Positions 15,749 through 25,536 of a stretch of DNA of 37,245 nucleotides are shown piece after piece; the stretch's first letter is position 1, and each line of letters begins with the position of its first letter. The stretch is from Bacteroidota bacterium (lineage in GTDB: Bacteria; Bacteroidota; Bacteroidia; UKL13-3). The stretch is taken from the NCBI GenBank assembly GCA_947459415.1, contig CANHDN010000010.1:1-37245 (forward strand). The letters run 5' to 3'. Under the pieces are notes generated by a model. It saw nothing but the letters and a program-made list of their open reading frames with translations, had not been told where the DNA came from and searched no databases. A program made the translations under genes and the position numbers.

Positions 15749-18010
15749 GGTTGGCATAATTGGTAATTGATTGGTTCTTCTGTAGTTTAAACGATCAAAA
15801 AAGAAGATGTTTTCTCTGTTGTAAACATTGGTAGCAGAAGCGATAATGCTCAATGTTCTGCTTTTTTCAAAGTAAATTTTCTTAGAAATAGATGCGTCTA
15901 AACGATGGAAATAAGGCAGTCTACCTGTATTAACATCTGTATAATGTATTCCCAAATTGCCATTTTGGTTTTTAATATCGGTACTTACTCCGTTGCTAAA
16001 ATCTAGGTTAGCAAAAAAACCTTGGGTTTGCGTAAATGGAAATCCTGAACCAAAGTTCCAGCGGGTATTTAAACTCCAGCTTTTTTTATCTCCCCAGGCA
16101 TAGGTAAATACTAAATTTACATTATGTCTTCTATCAAAATGAGGTGTATAATCTCTTCTTCCGTCATTTCTGGTTACAAAAGTTAAGGAGTAAACAGCCC
16201 ATAAGTAGAAGTTTTTAAATTCATATTTTAAGCGCGCATCTGCTCCATAGGCTTTTCCAGTTTCTTTAATAACATCTCCACGCAGGTAATATGGTTTATT
16301 TAAATTATCTGCTGAGTTGTCATAAATTTTATCGCGGTTTATATTGGTAATTTGAGAAAAGTTTTTAATAAATCCCTCTATGTTTATTTCAATGTTTTTA
16401 CCTAGATCTATTTCTGTACCAATTACTAAATGTTCTGCTGTTTGACGGCGCGTTTCGCTGTTTACCTCATCTGGGCTAGATAAAAAACCATAGAATAAAT
16501 TTACAACGTCTTGGTCACTTACTGCGGCCATTAAATTCTGAGAGTAGGTTCCTGCAGCTAATTTAACTCGAATATTGCTATTTACATTGTATTTTAAACC
16601 AAGACGAGGTTCAAAACTTCCTTCTGTGAGTGAAGAGTAGTATACTGCCCTAATACCTGGTTCAATGATAAAACGATTCCAAACTTTCCTGTATTTAAAA
16701 AAACCATGAATTTCTGTTGCATAATCGTCTTGTTTTAACAAGCGGCCAACTCCATTTGTGTATTGAAATTGGGTGCCAAAACCAACCGCTTCAAATCCAT
16801 ATTTAACATCATCCTTTCCTATAAAATTAGTGAAATTTATACTGGTATTGAAGCTACTAATAAAACTTTCCCTTGGTAAGTTATCTAGCGTTTTTTGATT
16901 CATTTGATAATTTGAATATCCCATATTCGCATTAATCAATGTGTTTGAGCCATCCGGAATGATTAATAAATTTCCGCCAAAACCGTTAGATGTCCAGGTG
17001 TATTGGTTATTGGTAAACTGAGTTTTATCATCGAAATGAAACCCAAATAGATTTAACCTACTTCCGTTTGAAGATACATTCGAAAACTTGGCATATATAT
17101 CATTAAAAGAATAAGGCAAGCCATTTACTTTATCAGCATAGCTATACAGTATTGGACCGGTTCTATTTAAGTATGAACTTTTATAAGACAAAATGTAGGA
17201 AGAGCTGCCCCCATCTTCGGTAAATTTTCTAAGAGGTCCTTCTAATAATATCTTTGAACTCATTGGGTTTCCCGCAATTTTGCCGGAGAATTTTTTCTTG
17301 TCACCTTCGCGCGTGCTCACATCTATAATTCCGCTAATTCTACCTCCGTATTGTGCATTAAATCCACCTGAACTCACTTCTGCGTTTCTGATAATGTCTG
17401 CATCAAAAACTGAAAATAAACCAATACTATGAAATGGATTATAAATAATCATTCCATCGAGCATTACTTTGTTCATGACAGGTGGCCCACCACGAACATA
17501 CAATTGACCTCCTTGGTCTCCACTAAAATTAACACCCGGTAAGACCTGCAAGTACTGAACCAAATCTGGCTCGCCACCAAAAGTTGGTAGTTGTTTTAAT
17601 TCTTTCTGGGTAATGGTATTTGCAGAAATATTTACATTTTCTTTTTGCTTTTGTTTGTCTGCCTTGATCTCAACGGTATTTAATTCAAATTTTTTAGCCT
17701 TCAAAAATAGATTTTGGCTAACTATTCCGCCTGCTTTAACCGTAATTTTTGCAAAGCTAGAATCGTAGCCTAAACCAAAACTCATGAGGGTATAATTCCC
17801 TGGTTTTACTTTCGAAAGCGAGTAAAATCCATTCTCATCTGTATTTTTTCCAATCATCAATTCTTTGATAACCACATTCGTAAAAATCATGGGCTCACCT
17901 GTTTCTTTATCAAAAACAAAGCCTCTGATTTCACCGGTTTGTGCCATAGAAAGACTTCCATAGAAACTCAGCAATAAGATGTATAAAATTCTTTTAAATT
18001 TATTTATCAT
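15725..18010 (-). CDS. TonB-dependent receptor with carboxypeptidase-regulatory-like domain
   Basis: A 761-residue outer-membrane receptor. The ATG at 18010 starts a clean signal peptide (MINKFKRILYILLLSFYGSLSMAQ); an upstream in-frame start at 18088 would add 26 uncharacteristic residues and is rejected. Next comes an Ig-like CarboxypepD_reg-like domain (about residues 26-110: GEIRGFVFDKETGEPM, PGNYTLMSFGLGYDS), then the plug (about 120-235: LQVLPGVNFSGDQGGQLYVRGG, MLDGMIIYNPFH, NAQYGGRISGIIDV), then a 22-strand-type barrel to the terminal GFNYTF. Such receptors import siderophores, cobalamin or glycans using TonB energy. No SusD partner or oxidoreductase is adjacent, so a SusCD-type pair is not indicated. 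The plug is of the type often seen without SusD. Substrate unknown. Confidence 0.93.
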   Translation of the reverse strand: MINKFKRILYILLLSFYGSLSMAQTGEIRGFVFDKETGEPMIFTNVVIKELMIGKNTDENGFYSLSKVKPGNYTLMSFGLGYDSSFAKITVKAGGIVSQNLFLKAKKFELNTVEIKADKQKQKENVNISANTITQKELKQLPTFGGEPDLVQYLQVLPGVNFSGDQGGQLYVRGGPPVMNKVMLDGMIIYNPFHSIGLFSVFDADIIRNAEVSSGGFNAQYGGRISGIIDVSTREGDKKKFSGKIAGNPMSSKILLEGPLRKFTEDGGSSSYILSYKSSYLNRTGPILYSYADKVNGLPYSFNDIYAKFSNVSSNGSRLNLFGFHFDDKTQFTNNQYTWTSNGFGGNLLIIPDGSNTLINANMGYSNYQMNQKTLDNLPRESFISSFNTSINFTNFIGKDDVKYGFEAVGFGTQFQYTNGVGRLLKQDDYATEIHGFFKYRKVWNRFIIEPGIRAVYYSSLTEGSFEPRLGLKYNVNSNIRVKLAAGTYSQNLMAAVSDQDVVNLFYGFLSSPDEVNSETRRQTAEHLVIGTEIDLGKNIEINIEGFIKNFSQITNINRDKIYDNSADNLNKPYYLRGDVIKETGKAYGADARLKYEFKNFYLWAVYSLTFVTRNDGRRDYTPHFDRRHNVNLVFTYAWGDKKSWSLNTRWNFGSGFPFTQTQGFFANLDFSNGVSTDIKNQNGNLGIHYTDVNTGRLPYFHRLDASISKKIYFEKSRTLSIIASATNVYNRENIFFFDRLNYRRTNQLPIMPTLGFNYTF

Positions 18011-18114
18011 TGTTAAAGGGACTGCTCCAATTTTATTTTTACCTTTTTTTGAAGCGCCACGAATATAAGTGAAGTGTGCAAAAAACACTCAAAAGTTGCT
18101 CCTTTAAGAGAAAA

Positions 18115-18146
18115 TTGAGGAAAATTTTATTGAAAAGCTTAATTTG
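18115..18146 (+). promoter_or_regulatory. Candidate promoter of the polysaccharide locus
   Basis: TTG at 18115-18117 and TTAATTTG at 18139-18146 (one mismatch to TAnnTTTG) are 21 bases apart and end 23 bases before the SLBB-protein ATG, within the 159-base gap shared with the divergent TonB-receptor gene. The placement is plausible but the match is imperfect. Confidence 0.3.
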
Positions 18147-18169
18147 CCCAATTCAAATAAAATTAATTC

Positions 18170-20659
18170 ATGAACTTGTCTCTATTGAAAATCAGGAATA
18201 TTAAGATTGTGTACCATGTGCAATGCTTGGTTTTGGTTTTGTTTTTAGCTGCTGGCCAAACTGAGTTGTTTGCTCAAGGTGCTAAAAATCCACAAGAAAA
18301 TCTAGCAAATGTTAAGGTTGATGAACTAAGCGATCAACAAATTATTACCTTTAAAGATAAATTTTTAGCACAAGGTGCTAGCTTGGCTGATTTAGATGCT
18401 TCGCTGAGAGAAAGAGGCTTGCCTGAAAGTGAAATTGAGAAATTAACACTTAGGTTAGAAAAATTAGGTGTGAGCAAGGGGCCAGAAAAGACCATTGAAC
18501 CATCAAATAACAATGTAAAAAGAAGCGTTCAAAAAACTAATGAGCCTTTGTTTGCCAGTGAAAACCCATTTGCTGCCTTATTACCTAAAATATTTGGTTC
18601 AGAATTATTTAATAATCCAAGATTAAGTTTCGAGCCTAATTTAAAAATGGCTACCCCATTAAACTATCAGATTGGTCCGGAAGATGAGTTACTCATAGAT
18701 ATTTTTGGATTCTCCGAACAAAGTTTTAAATTAGTGGTAAGTCCGGAGGGGCATATTCGGGTTCCAAATTTTGGTCCCATACAAGTAGCAGGACTGAATA
18801 TTGAACAAGCACAGCAAAAGATTCGCAACCAATTAGTAAAAATTTATCCAAGGATTAATACAGGCGAGACCTCTGTCTCTGTAAACTTGGGTAATATTAG
18901 GAATATTCAAGTTACCATTTTAGGAGAAGCAGTATTGCCAGGCACCTATTCATTGCCGTCTTTAGCGTCTGTTTTTAATGCCTTGTATGTGTCTGGGGGG
19001 CCAAATATGAATGGGTCTTTTAGAAATATTAAGGTGATTCGTGGCAATAGGGTAATTGCTAAGGTAGACGTCTATGATTTTTTAATAAATGGAAATTCTA
19101 AAGGTAATATTGCATTAAAAGATCAGGATGTGATAAAAATTGAACCATACGATGTACGTGTAGAATTAAGTGGTTTTGTTAAACGTGATGGTTTTTTTGA
19201 ATTATTACCTAAAGAGCATCTTGGTCATTTGCTTAAATATGCCGGAGGATTTAAGCCACAGGCGTATACCAAAAGAATAAAGGTGATCAGAAATACAGGA
19301 AGCATGAAAAGTGTTTCTGAGGTAACTCAAGAGAAATTTTCGTTATTTTTTCCTGCCAATGGTGATGTTTATATGGTAGATACCATTTTAAACCGATTCG
19401 AAAATAGGGTGCAAATTGAAGGCGCCGTTTTTAGACCTGGTTATTTTAGTATTACAGATAACCCTAGTTTAAAAACTTTAATTTCCAATGCAGAGGGTTT
19501 AAAAGCAGATGCTTTTTTAACAAGGGCAACCGTGTTACGCACCAAGGAGGATAATTCTTTAGAGATGATCGCTGTCAATTTAAAAGAATTGATGGCTGGT
19601 TCGAATGATTTTGAATTAAAGCGTGAAGACAAAATTACCATTTCATCTACCTTAGAAATGCGTGAAAATTTAAACTTAACCATCAATGGAAATGTTTTAA
19701 AGCCTGGCATTTATCCGTATGCTTCAAAAATGAAAATTGAAGACCTTATTATGATGGCAGGTGGTTTAAAGGAGGCAGCTTCCTTGACTAATATTCAGGT
19801 TGCTCAGCGTTCTTTTGATGTAGATAAATCTAAGGCTAATAGTGATATTGCTAAGGTTCAGATTATTTCAATCAATAAAGAACTTAAGTCTGACCCAAAT
19901 TATGATTATGAATTAAAACCATTTGATATTGTTACCATCTTTTCGGTTCCTGGATACAAACCTCAAATTCAGGTGGAACTTAATGGGGAAATAATATTTC
20001 CGGGAAAGTATGTGATAGAAAAAGGAAATGAACGTATTTCTGATATTATTAAACGTGCAGGAGGGCTCACAGCAAATGGTTTTGCGGGTGGAGCTATTTT
20101 AATTCGAAAAAAAGGGAATAGCCTACAAGATCTGATTATTAAGCAAAATAAGTTAGATGCCCTAAAAAAACTGAGCAAGGATACGCTAAAGGTGGGTGAA
20201 GAAATAGATAAGGAAATGAACAGAGAGGCAGATATTGTGGGAATAGACCTAGAAAAGATTTTAAAAAGACCCGGTTCTAAAGAAGATTTGTATGTGCGAG
20301 ATGGCGATGTATTAGAAATTCCATTTTTAAAACAAACCGTATTGGTAAGTGGGCAAGTATTATATCCGGTAAGATTGAGGTATGAAGGTGGAAGTAGTTT
20401 TAAAAAGTATGTTTCTATGGCAGGTGGTTTTAGCTCCAAGGCTTTAAAAAAGCGTTCTTATATTGTGTATGCCAATGGAACAGCGAAGGATACGAAGAAC
20501 TTTTTGTTTTTTAAGATTTATCCAAAAGTTAAGCCAGGTGCAGAGATTGTGATTCCTTTAAAAGATGAGAAGAAGAAAATATCTGCCATAGAAATGGTTA
20601 CCATTGCCACTAGTTTAACGAGTATGATTTTTATATTATCTACGGTAATTAAATTTTAA
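18170..20659 (+). CDS. Multi-SLBB polysaccharide export protein (Wza-like)
   Basis: An 829-residue exported protein. After a signal peptide (core LVLVLFLAAG, cleavage near FAQG) is a helical segment (LSDQQIITFKDKFLAQG and ERGLPESEIEKL), then the poly-export domain (YQIGPEDELLIDIFG near residue 165; HIRVPNFGPIQVAGLN), then a series of about five or six SLBB units, each opening with a pattern such as GEAVLPGTYSLP, GAVFRPGYFSI, GNVLKPGIYPYA, GEIIFPGKYVI and GQVLYPVRLRY. The last residues (MVTIATSLTSMIFILSTVI) form a membrane segment. It would be the outer-membrane or periplasmic conduit of the glycan machinery. There is no lipobox cysteine, unlike E. coli Wza. It heads the polysaccharide locus, 47 bases before the Wzz-like gene. 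Confidence 0.9.
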   Translation: MNLSLLKIRNIKIVYHVQCLVLVLFLAAGQTELFAQGAKNPQENLANVKVDELSDQQIITFKDKFLAQGASLADLDASLRERGLPESEIEKLTLRLEKLGVSKGPEKTIEPSNNNVKRSVQKTNEPLFASENPFAALLPKIFGSELFNNPRLSFEPNLKMATPLNYQIGPEDELLIDIFGFSEQSFKLVVSPEGHIRVPNFGPIQVAGLNIEQAQQKIRNQLVKIYPRINTGETSVSVNLGNIRNIQVTILGEAVLPGTYSLPSLASVFNALYVSGGPNMNGSFRNIKVIRGNRVIAKVDVYDFLINGNSKGNIALKDQDVIKIEPYDVRVELSGFVKRDGFFELLPKEHLGHLLKYAGGFKPQAYTKRIKVIRNTGSMKSVSEVTQEKFSLFFPANGDVYMVDTILNRFENRVQIEGAVFRPGYFSITDNPSLKTLISNAEGLKADAFLTRATVLRTKEDNSLEMIAVNLKELMAGSNDFELKREDKITISSTLEMRENLNLTINGNVLKPGIYPYASKMKIEDLIMMAGGLKEAASLTNIQVAQRSFDVDKSKANSDIAKVQIISINKELKSDPNYDYELKPFDIVTIFSVPGYKPQIQVELNGEIIFPGKYVIEKGNERISDIIKRAGGLTANGFAGGAILIRKKGNSLQDLIIKQNKLDALKKLSKDTLKVGEEIDKEMNREADIVGIDLEKILKRPGSKEDLYVRDGDVLEIPFLKQTVLVSGQVLYPVRLRYEGGSSFKKYVSMAGGFSSKALKKRSYIVYANGTAKDTKNFLFFKIYPKVKPGAEIVIPLKDEKKKISAIEMVTIATSLTSMIFILSTVIKF

Positions 20660-20706
20660 AGACAGATTAGTGCTAATTTTATGATTTTTAAAGAAGGGGG
20701 ATATTA

Positions 20707-21789
20707 ATGCAACATCAATCAATACACAAAGAACAATTGTTAGCTTTCATTAAAGATTATACCGCATTTTTACTTGGAAAGTATAGAATTATTGTTGCTT
20801 TTGTTTTATTAGGATTTTTCATTGGGCTCAGCTATGCAATTGTTAAAAAACCTACCTATGAAGCCAAATTAGTTTTTATGCTAAATGATGCTAAGTCTTC
20901 AAATATGGGTGGATTAAGTGCCTTGGCAGGTCAGTTAGGTTTGGGTCAAAGTTCAGGATTAAATGTTTCCGAAGACAGGGTGTTTTATTTAGCCTACACC
21001 AAAAGAATCATAGGTGGCGCCTTATTGTCAAAAAATGATCAAGGAGAGACCTTAGGAGATAGACTGATTTACTTGCGGAATTTGAAAAGTTCCTGGGAGA
21101 ATGATACGGTTTTAAGTAAATTTCAATCTTTTCATTCAAAGGAGATTAACCAAATGAGTAAGCTTGAAAATATGGCTATGGATCAGCTTATTCAGATTGT
21201 ATTACTTTCAAAAAAATATGTGGTTGATTCTTATAAAAAGAAAGTATCTAGTTTGGTTGGTTCACAAAGTAGTGGGATGATGTTTGTCAGTTTTGAATAC
21301 ACGGATGAGCTATTTTCAAAAGACTTTGTTAAATCTATCTATAATGAATTATCTAATTTTTATTCGATGGTTGCTATTAAATCACTTCAGAATAATTTTG
21401 ACCTCATTAGTGCCAGAGAAGATTCATTAAAGCTTGCTTTACAAGAAATAGAAGATCAAATGGCATATACCATAGATAATAACTTTCAGGTAAATAAATT
21501 TATTGGCAAAGTTGGAGAAAACAGGTTAAGAAGAAAACTTGAGATTCTCAATTTATTTTATGCAGAAGTAATTAAAAATAAAGAAGTCGCTAAATTTAAT
21601 TTGGACCAAGAGCGTCCTGTTTTTCAGGTGGTTGATGAGCCTATGTTGCCCTTAGAGGCTAAGTTTAAATCTAAGGTTGTATATAGTTTATTAGCAGGAT
21701 TTGGGTTTTTATTTTTGGGAATTGGCCTGCTCAGTTTATTTTATATCAAAAGCCTTTGGCCATTAAATAAGAAATCTTTCGACCGATAA
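20707..21789 (+). CDS. Wzz-like chain-length determinant / polysaccharide co-polymerase
   Basis: A 360-residue protein with the two-helix topology of polysaccharide co-polymerases: one helix at about residues 28-46 followed by KKPTYEAKLVFML, a large, partly coiled-coil periplasmic region, and a second helix near the C-terminus preceded by the proline-containing segment VVDEPMLPLEAKFKSK. It is a class 1-type form: it stops after the second helix and has no fused Walker-motif tyrosine kinase. It would set glycan chain length together with the Wzy-like protein encoded 8 bases downstream. A purine-rich GAAGGGGGAT precedes the ATG, an unusually strong ribosome-binding site for this phylum. Confidence 0.87.
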   Translation: MQHQSIHKEQLLAFIKDYTAFLLGKYRIIVAFVLLGFFIGLSYAIVKKPTYEAKLVFMLNDAKSSNMGGLSALAGQLGLGQSSGLNVSEDRVFYLAYTKRIIGGALLSKNDQGETLGDRLIYLRNLKSSWENDTVLSKFQSFHSKEINQMSKLENMAMDQLIQIVLLSKKYVVDSYKKKVSSLVGSQSSGMMFVSFEYTDELFSKDFVKSIYNELSNFYSMVAIKSLQNNFDLISAREDSLKLALQEIEDQMAYTIDNNFQVNKFIGKVGENRLRRKLEILNLFYAEVIKNKEVAKFNLDQERPVFQVVDEPMLPLEAKFKSKVVYSLLAGFGFLFLGIGLLSLFYIKSLWPLNKKSFDR

Positions 21790-21797
21790 TATCCAAT

Positions 21798-23039
21798 ATG
21801 AAGCAGATCGAAAAAGCTTTTAATTTTGGAATAGGTTTGGTGCTTTTGAATAATTTATACCTATTATCAGGCTTAACTCGAATTCCAAATGTATTGGTAA
21901 TAAGTATCAGTCTTCTTATATCAATTTACTACACATTTGCGAATTGGAATTCAGTAAAATCTACTCAGTTATTGTTAAATTGGTTTACTTTTTTTTCTAT
22001 TTTCTTTTCATTATTTTTATTTACGATAGATTATTTTTTTAATGAAAGTGCTATCAGAATAAACGATACAATTAGAATACTTTTATATGCCTTTTATTTC
22101 ACTTGGACCTATCTATTATTTGCAGAAAAAGAGCAGCTTTTGAATTGGATAAAAAAGTTAGCAATCTGGTCTATTTTTGTATTGATTTTGCAGGGTTTGT
22201 TTGAATATTATCAACCTTATTTATGGACATTTATGTTGTCTGAAAATGTTGAGAAAAGAACGGTTGGCAGGATTGCGGGAAGTTTAATTGATTCCAATTC
22301 TTATGCATGTAGTTTAATTATCTATTATTTAATTTATTTTAAAGAAAATCAAAGCTCTTTTCAAGTTAAGAAATTACTAGCCTTACTTGGATTATTTTTT
22401 ATAGTTGCGTATTTGAACGATATCAGTGGCTCTAGGCAAGGTTTATTGCTAATTTTATTGTTTTTAGGATACCTTTTATTTGAAAATTTAAGTGTTCGAA
22501 ATCTCAAATATGTAATTATTTTTTGTGGTTTAATAGTTGTTTTGAGTTTGCTTTTTAATCAACAAATTTTGGATTATGCAAACCAAAATCCTCATTCTTC
22601 TGTGGGTAGGATTTTGAGTTCTACAGATAATAAAGCAAGTCAAAGTAATTTAGATCGAGAGCAATCAATTTATGCGGGTATTTTATTTTTATCTGAAAAT
22701 TACTTTTTAATAGGACCTGGCATGTTAAATTTTGCTTCCAGATGGGAGAATTTTACCACTGTGCATGAACCACATATTGGTTTTTTGTTTTTAATTGTGC
22801 AATATGGGGTATTATCCTTAGTGCTTTTTTATATATATTATTTGAGTTTTATAAGGTCTAGTTTAGCTAAGGTTAATATGCTTTTTTGGGCTATTTTTAT
22901 TCATATTGCTTTGCAGCCTAATACAGTGTATTATGCCATTAGTTTTTTCGTTTTTTTTTACATCGATGCAAAGTATTTTACAGTTTCAGAAATGTTAATA
23001 TTGCCAGATAATAATGGAGATGATGAGCATGTATCGTAA
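21798..23039 (+). CDS. O-antigen polymerase/ligase family membrane protein (Wzy/WaaL-like)
   Basis: A 413-residue protein with about ten to twelve membrane helices. The second half holds DSNSYACSLIIYYLIYF, SGSRQGLLLILLFLGYLLF and then a larger periplasmic loop with GPGMLNFASRWENFTTVHEPHIGFLFLIVQYG; the arginines, the GPG and the HEPH just before the next helix match the Wzy_C/O-antigen-ligase pattern. It sits between the chain-length protein and the flippase, so polymerase (Wzy) is preferred over ligase, though the two cannot be separated by motif alone. Its last 26 bases overlap the flippase ORF. Confidence 0.82.
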   Translation: MKQIEKAFNFGIGLVLLNNLYLLSGLTRIPNVLVISISLLISIYYTFANWNSVKSTQLLLNWFTFFSIFFSLFLFTIDYFFNESAIRINDTIRILLYAFYFTWTYLLFAEKEQLLNWIKKLAIWSIFVLILQGLFEYYQPYLWTFMLSENVEKRTVGRIAGSLIDSNSYACSLIIYYLIYFKENQSSFQVKKLLALLGLFFIVAYLNDISGSRQGLLLILLFLGYLLFENLSVRNLKYVIIFCGLIVVLSLLFNQQILDYANQNPHSSVGRILSSTDNKASQSNLDREQSIYAGILFLSENYFLIGPGMLNFASRWENFTTVHEPHIGFLFLIVQYGVLSLVLFYIYYLSFIRSSLAKVNMLFWAIFIHIALQPNTVYYAISFFVFFYIDAKYFTVSEMLILPDNNGDDEHVS

Positions 23040-24390
23040 ATTAAAAACAATATTCAGCTCTGATAATTTTGGTCGAAGTCATTTAATGTTTAAAAATGTT
23101 TTTCTTTCATTTTTTACAAAAGGGGGCATAGCTTTTATCGGAATACTGATGGTTCCAATGATGCTTCAATTGCTCAGCAAGGAGGAATTCGGAATTTGGC
23201 AGACTTTATCTTCTATCTTAGCTTGGTTGTATTTCTTAGATATTGGACTAAGTAATGGGTTTAAAAATTTATTTACACAAGCCATAGCCCAAAATGAAAT
23301 GGATAAAGCCAATAAGTTTTTGAGCACAACTTATGCTATTATAATTCTTTCTAGTTTGTTCTTTATCTTAGTATTTGAATTAATAAATCCTTTTTTAAAC
23401 TGGGGCCAAATTTTAAATTTTGAATTTCATAGCATACCAGATTTTGCTATTATTATTCAATTTGTTTTTATATCCTTTGCCTTTAAATTAGCATTGTCTA
23501 TCCTAAATACTGCCTTAGCCTCCAATCAGCAATATTCTGCAAGTACGGTTATAGAGTTGTTAACTAATATCGTAGTTATTTGTTTTTTGTTTTTTTTAAT
23601 TAGGCTTCAATTGCCTTCATTATTATTGGTTGCCATAACCAGCAGTATCACTCCAATATTTTTATTACTTCTAGCTAGTTTTTATTATTTTAATTTTGGT
23701 TCACTAAAAGCATTTGCGCCGGCATGGCGAAATATTGATTTTAGCCTTACTCGGAGTTTATTCGGTAAAGGAATTCAGTTTTTTTTCATTCAAATTGCCT
23801 TTGTACTCATGTTTACTGCTAATAATATTATAGTTGCTCAATTGTTTGGTCCAGAGCAGGTAGCGGAATTGAGTGTGGTTAATAAGTATTATTCAATACC
23901 CATGATGGCCTTTATTATTGTTCTAGGACCGTTCTGGGCTGGTTTTACAGAGGCGTATTATAAAAATGACATTGCTTGGGTCCAAATAACTATTAAGAGG
24001 TTGTTGTTGATTTGGTTTTTATTTTTGGTGTTAATTTGGACCATGTATTGGTTTTTTGAACCTATTTGCATGTATTGGTTAGGTGCTAATTTTAAAGCAT
24101 CATCTCGCTTAGTTTTTTATTATGCGATCTTTGCCAGTGTAGTTACATTCAATAATATTTTCTCCTATTTTTTAAATGGTATTGGTAAAATTAGGGTCCA
24201 ATTGATTGGGGCTGTTTTTTTAGGTATTATTAGTATTCCTTTGTCTATATATTTTTGCAAGCTTCCTTATTTTGAAGCTGATGGAGTGCTTGTGGCAAAT
24301 ATTGTGTGTTTGTCACTAGGTTTATTTTTGGGGCCAATTCAGTATTATTTGATCATTTCTAAGAAAGCTAAAGGTGTTTGGTTAAAATAA
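23014..24390 (+). CDS. Wzx-like polysaccharide flippase
   Basis: A 458-residue protein with about twelve membrane helices of the MOP/PST flippase superfamily, which moves undecaprenyl-diphosphate-linked repeat units across the inner membrane. The N-terminal part (FTKGGIAFIGILMVPMMLQL, KEEFGIWQTLSSILAW, DIGLSNGFKNLF) is the conserved start of this group. Several starts are possible: 23014, or the ATG at 23029 (MYRKLKTIF), which is preceded at good distance by GGAG and gives a smaller overlap with the polymerase gene. The longer form is listed. Together with the preceding genes it defines a Wzx/Wzy-dependent pathway. Confidence 0.87.
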   Translation: MEMMSMYRKLKTIFSSDNFGRSHLMFKNVFLSFFTKGGIAFIGILMVPMMLQLLSKEEFGIWQTLSSILAWLYFLDIGLSNGFKNLFTQAIAQNEMDKANKFLSTTYAIIILSSLFFILVFELINPFLNWGQILNFEFHSIPDFAIIIQFVFISFAFKLALSILNTALASNQQYSASTVIELLTNIVVICFLFFLIRLQLPSLLLVAITSSITPIFLLLLASFYYFNFGSLKAFAPAWRNIDFSLTRSLFGKGIQFFFIQIAFVLMFTANNIIVAQLFGPEQVAELSVVNKYYSIPMMAFIIVLGPFWAGFTEAYYKNDIAWVQITIKRLLLIWFLFLVLIWTMYWFFEPICMYWLGANFKASSRLVFYYAIFASVVTFNNIFSYFLNGIGKIRVQLIGAVFLGIISIPLSIYFCKLPYFEADGVLVANIVCLSLGLFLGPIQYYLIISKKAKGVWLK

Positions 24391-24441
24391 TGAAAAGTAT
24401 TAAGTTGCCAATTGTTTAAAATTCTTTTAAAATTTTAATGA

Positions 24442-25536
24442 ATGGAAATTAGCATCCCAATTTACCAACCTTCCTTGTCTGGAAACGAAAAAAAATATGT
24501 GAATGAGTGCATAGATTCAACATGGATTTCCTCTAAAGGCAGTTTTATAAGTAAGTTTGAACATGAATTTTCTAGTTATATTGGCTGTAAATTTGGTTCG
24601 GCAGTCTCCAATGGTACAGTGGCCATACATTTGGCTATGTTGGCACTTGGAATTGGAGAAGGTGATGAGGTCATAGTTCCTACTCTCACTTATATTGCTT
24701 CGGTTAATGCAATTGCTTATGTAGGAGCAACGCCGGTATTTGTAGACAGCCTCCCCAATACTTGGCAAATGGATCCGGCAGATGTTGCCAAAAAAATTAC
24801 CGCTAAAACAAAAGCGATTTTGGCTGTTCATTTATATGGTCACCCATGCGATATGGATGCATTATCTCAATTATGTAATGCGCATCATTTGTTTTTGATA
24901 GAAGATTGTGCAGAGGCAATTGGTTCAACTTATAAAAACAGGAAAGTTGGGTCATTTGGAGATATATCAACTTTTAGTTTTTTTGGTAACAAAACCATAA
25001 CTACGGGAGAAGGGGGTATGGTATTATCTAACAATGAAACCTTGCATGAGAGAATCAATCATTTTAAAGGACAAGGATTAGCAAAACATAGGCAGTACTG
25101 GCATGATGTAATTGGGTATAATTACCGCATGACTAATATCTGTGCAGCAATTGGTCTAGCCCAGTTTGAGCAAGTTCAGGTTTTTATAGATAAAAAACTT
25201 CAGGTAGTTGCATGGTATAAAAAATACCTAGACAATTCTTTTTTGACTTTTCATGAACAAGCTCATGAGTCTTTGCATACTTACTGGATGTTTTCTGTTT
25301 TAGTTCCAGATTCTAAACTAAGAGATCCATTGCGCAGCCACCTGGCAGAAGCCGGAATTGAAACAAGGCCATTGTTTTATCCTGTGCATACGATGCCCAT
25401 GTATAACAAGAATTTTCAACATATTCCAGTGGCTGAAGACCTAGGTTGGAGAGGGATTAACTTACCAAGTTTTCCCGGGTTGACTGAAGACCAAGTGAAA
25501 TTTATTTGTGATACCATTTTAAAATTTAAACCATGA
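24442..25536 (+). CDS. DegT/DnrJ/EryC1/StrS sugar aminotransferase (perosamine-synthase-like)
   Basis: A 364-residue PLP-dependent aminotransferase that adds an amino group to a nucleotide-linked keto sugar. The Schiff-base lysine is Lys184 in FFGNKTITTGEGG, and the PLP-contacting Asp155 lies in IEDCAEAIGS. SNGTVAIHLAMLALGIGEGDEVIVP (split across residues 56-80) is the typical cofactor-phosphate region. The SFFGNKTITTGEGG form resembles GDP-perosamine synthase (RfbE/Per) and PglE-like enzymes. A lysine rather than the histidine of ColD-type dehydratases is present, so aminotransfer is expected. It overlaps the next acetyltransferase gene by 4 bases, indicating an N-acetylated 4-amino sugar as joint product. 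No dehydratase to make the keto substrate is in the window. Confidence 0.9.
   Translation: MEISIPIYQPSLSGNEKKYVNECIDSTWISSKGSFISKFEHEFSSYIGCKFGSAVSNGTVAIHLAMLALGIGEGDEVIVPTLTYIASVNAIAYVGATPVFVDSLPNTWQMDPADVAKKITAKTKAILAVHLYGHPCDMDALSQLCNAHHLFLIEDCAEAIGSTYKNRKVGSFGDISTFSFFGNKTITTGEGGMVLSNNETLHERINHFKGQGLAKHRQYWHDVIGYNYRMTNICAAIGLAQFEQVQVFIDKKLQVVAWYKKYLDNSFLTFHEQAHESLHTYWMFSVLVPDSKLRDPLRSHLAEAGIETRPLFYPVHTMPMYNKNFQHIPVAEDLGWRGINLPSFPGLTEDQVKFICDTILKFKP

Noticed and set aside
18011-18088. Longer N-terminus for the TonB-dependent receptor
   Set aside because: The extra 26 residues are basic and polar and would bury the signal peptide that starts at 18010.
18073-18089. AGTGT-N7-ACACT stem in the TonB-receptor/SLBB divergent gap
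   Set aside because: A 5-bp stem is too short to separate from background.
20660-20706. ATTAGTGCTAATTTT as an intrinsic terminator between the SLBB and Wzz genes
   Set aside because: The stem is five A/T-rich pairs with a two-base loop, and the downstream gene is expected to be co-transcribed.
24415-24431. TTTAAAA-TTC-TTTTAAA inverted repeat before the aminotransferase
   Set aside because: Both arms are A/T only in an A/T-rich gap, so chance is a sufficient explanation.
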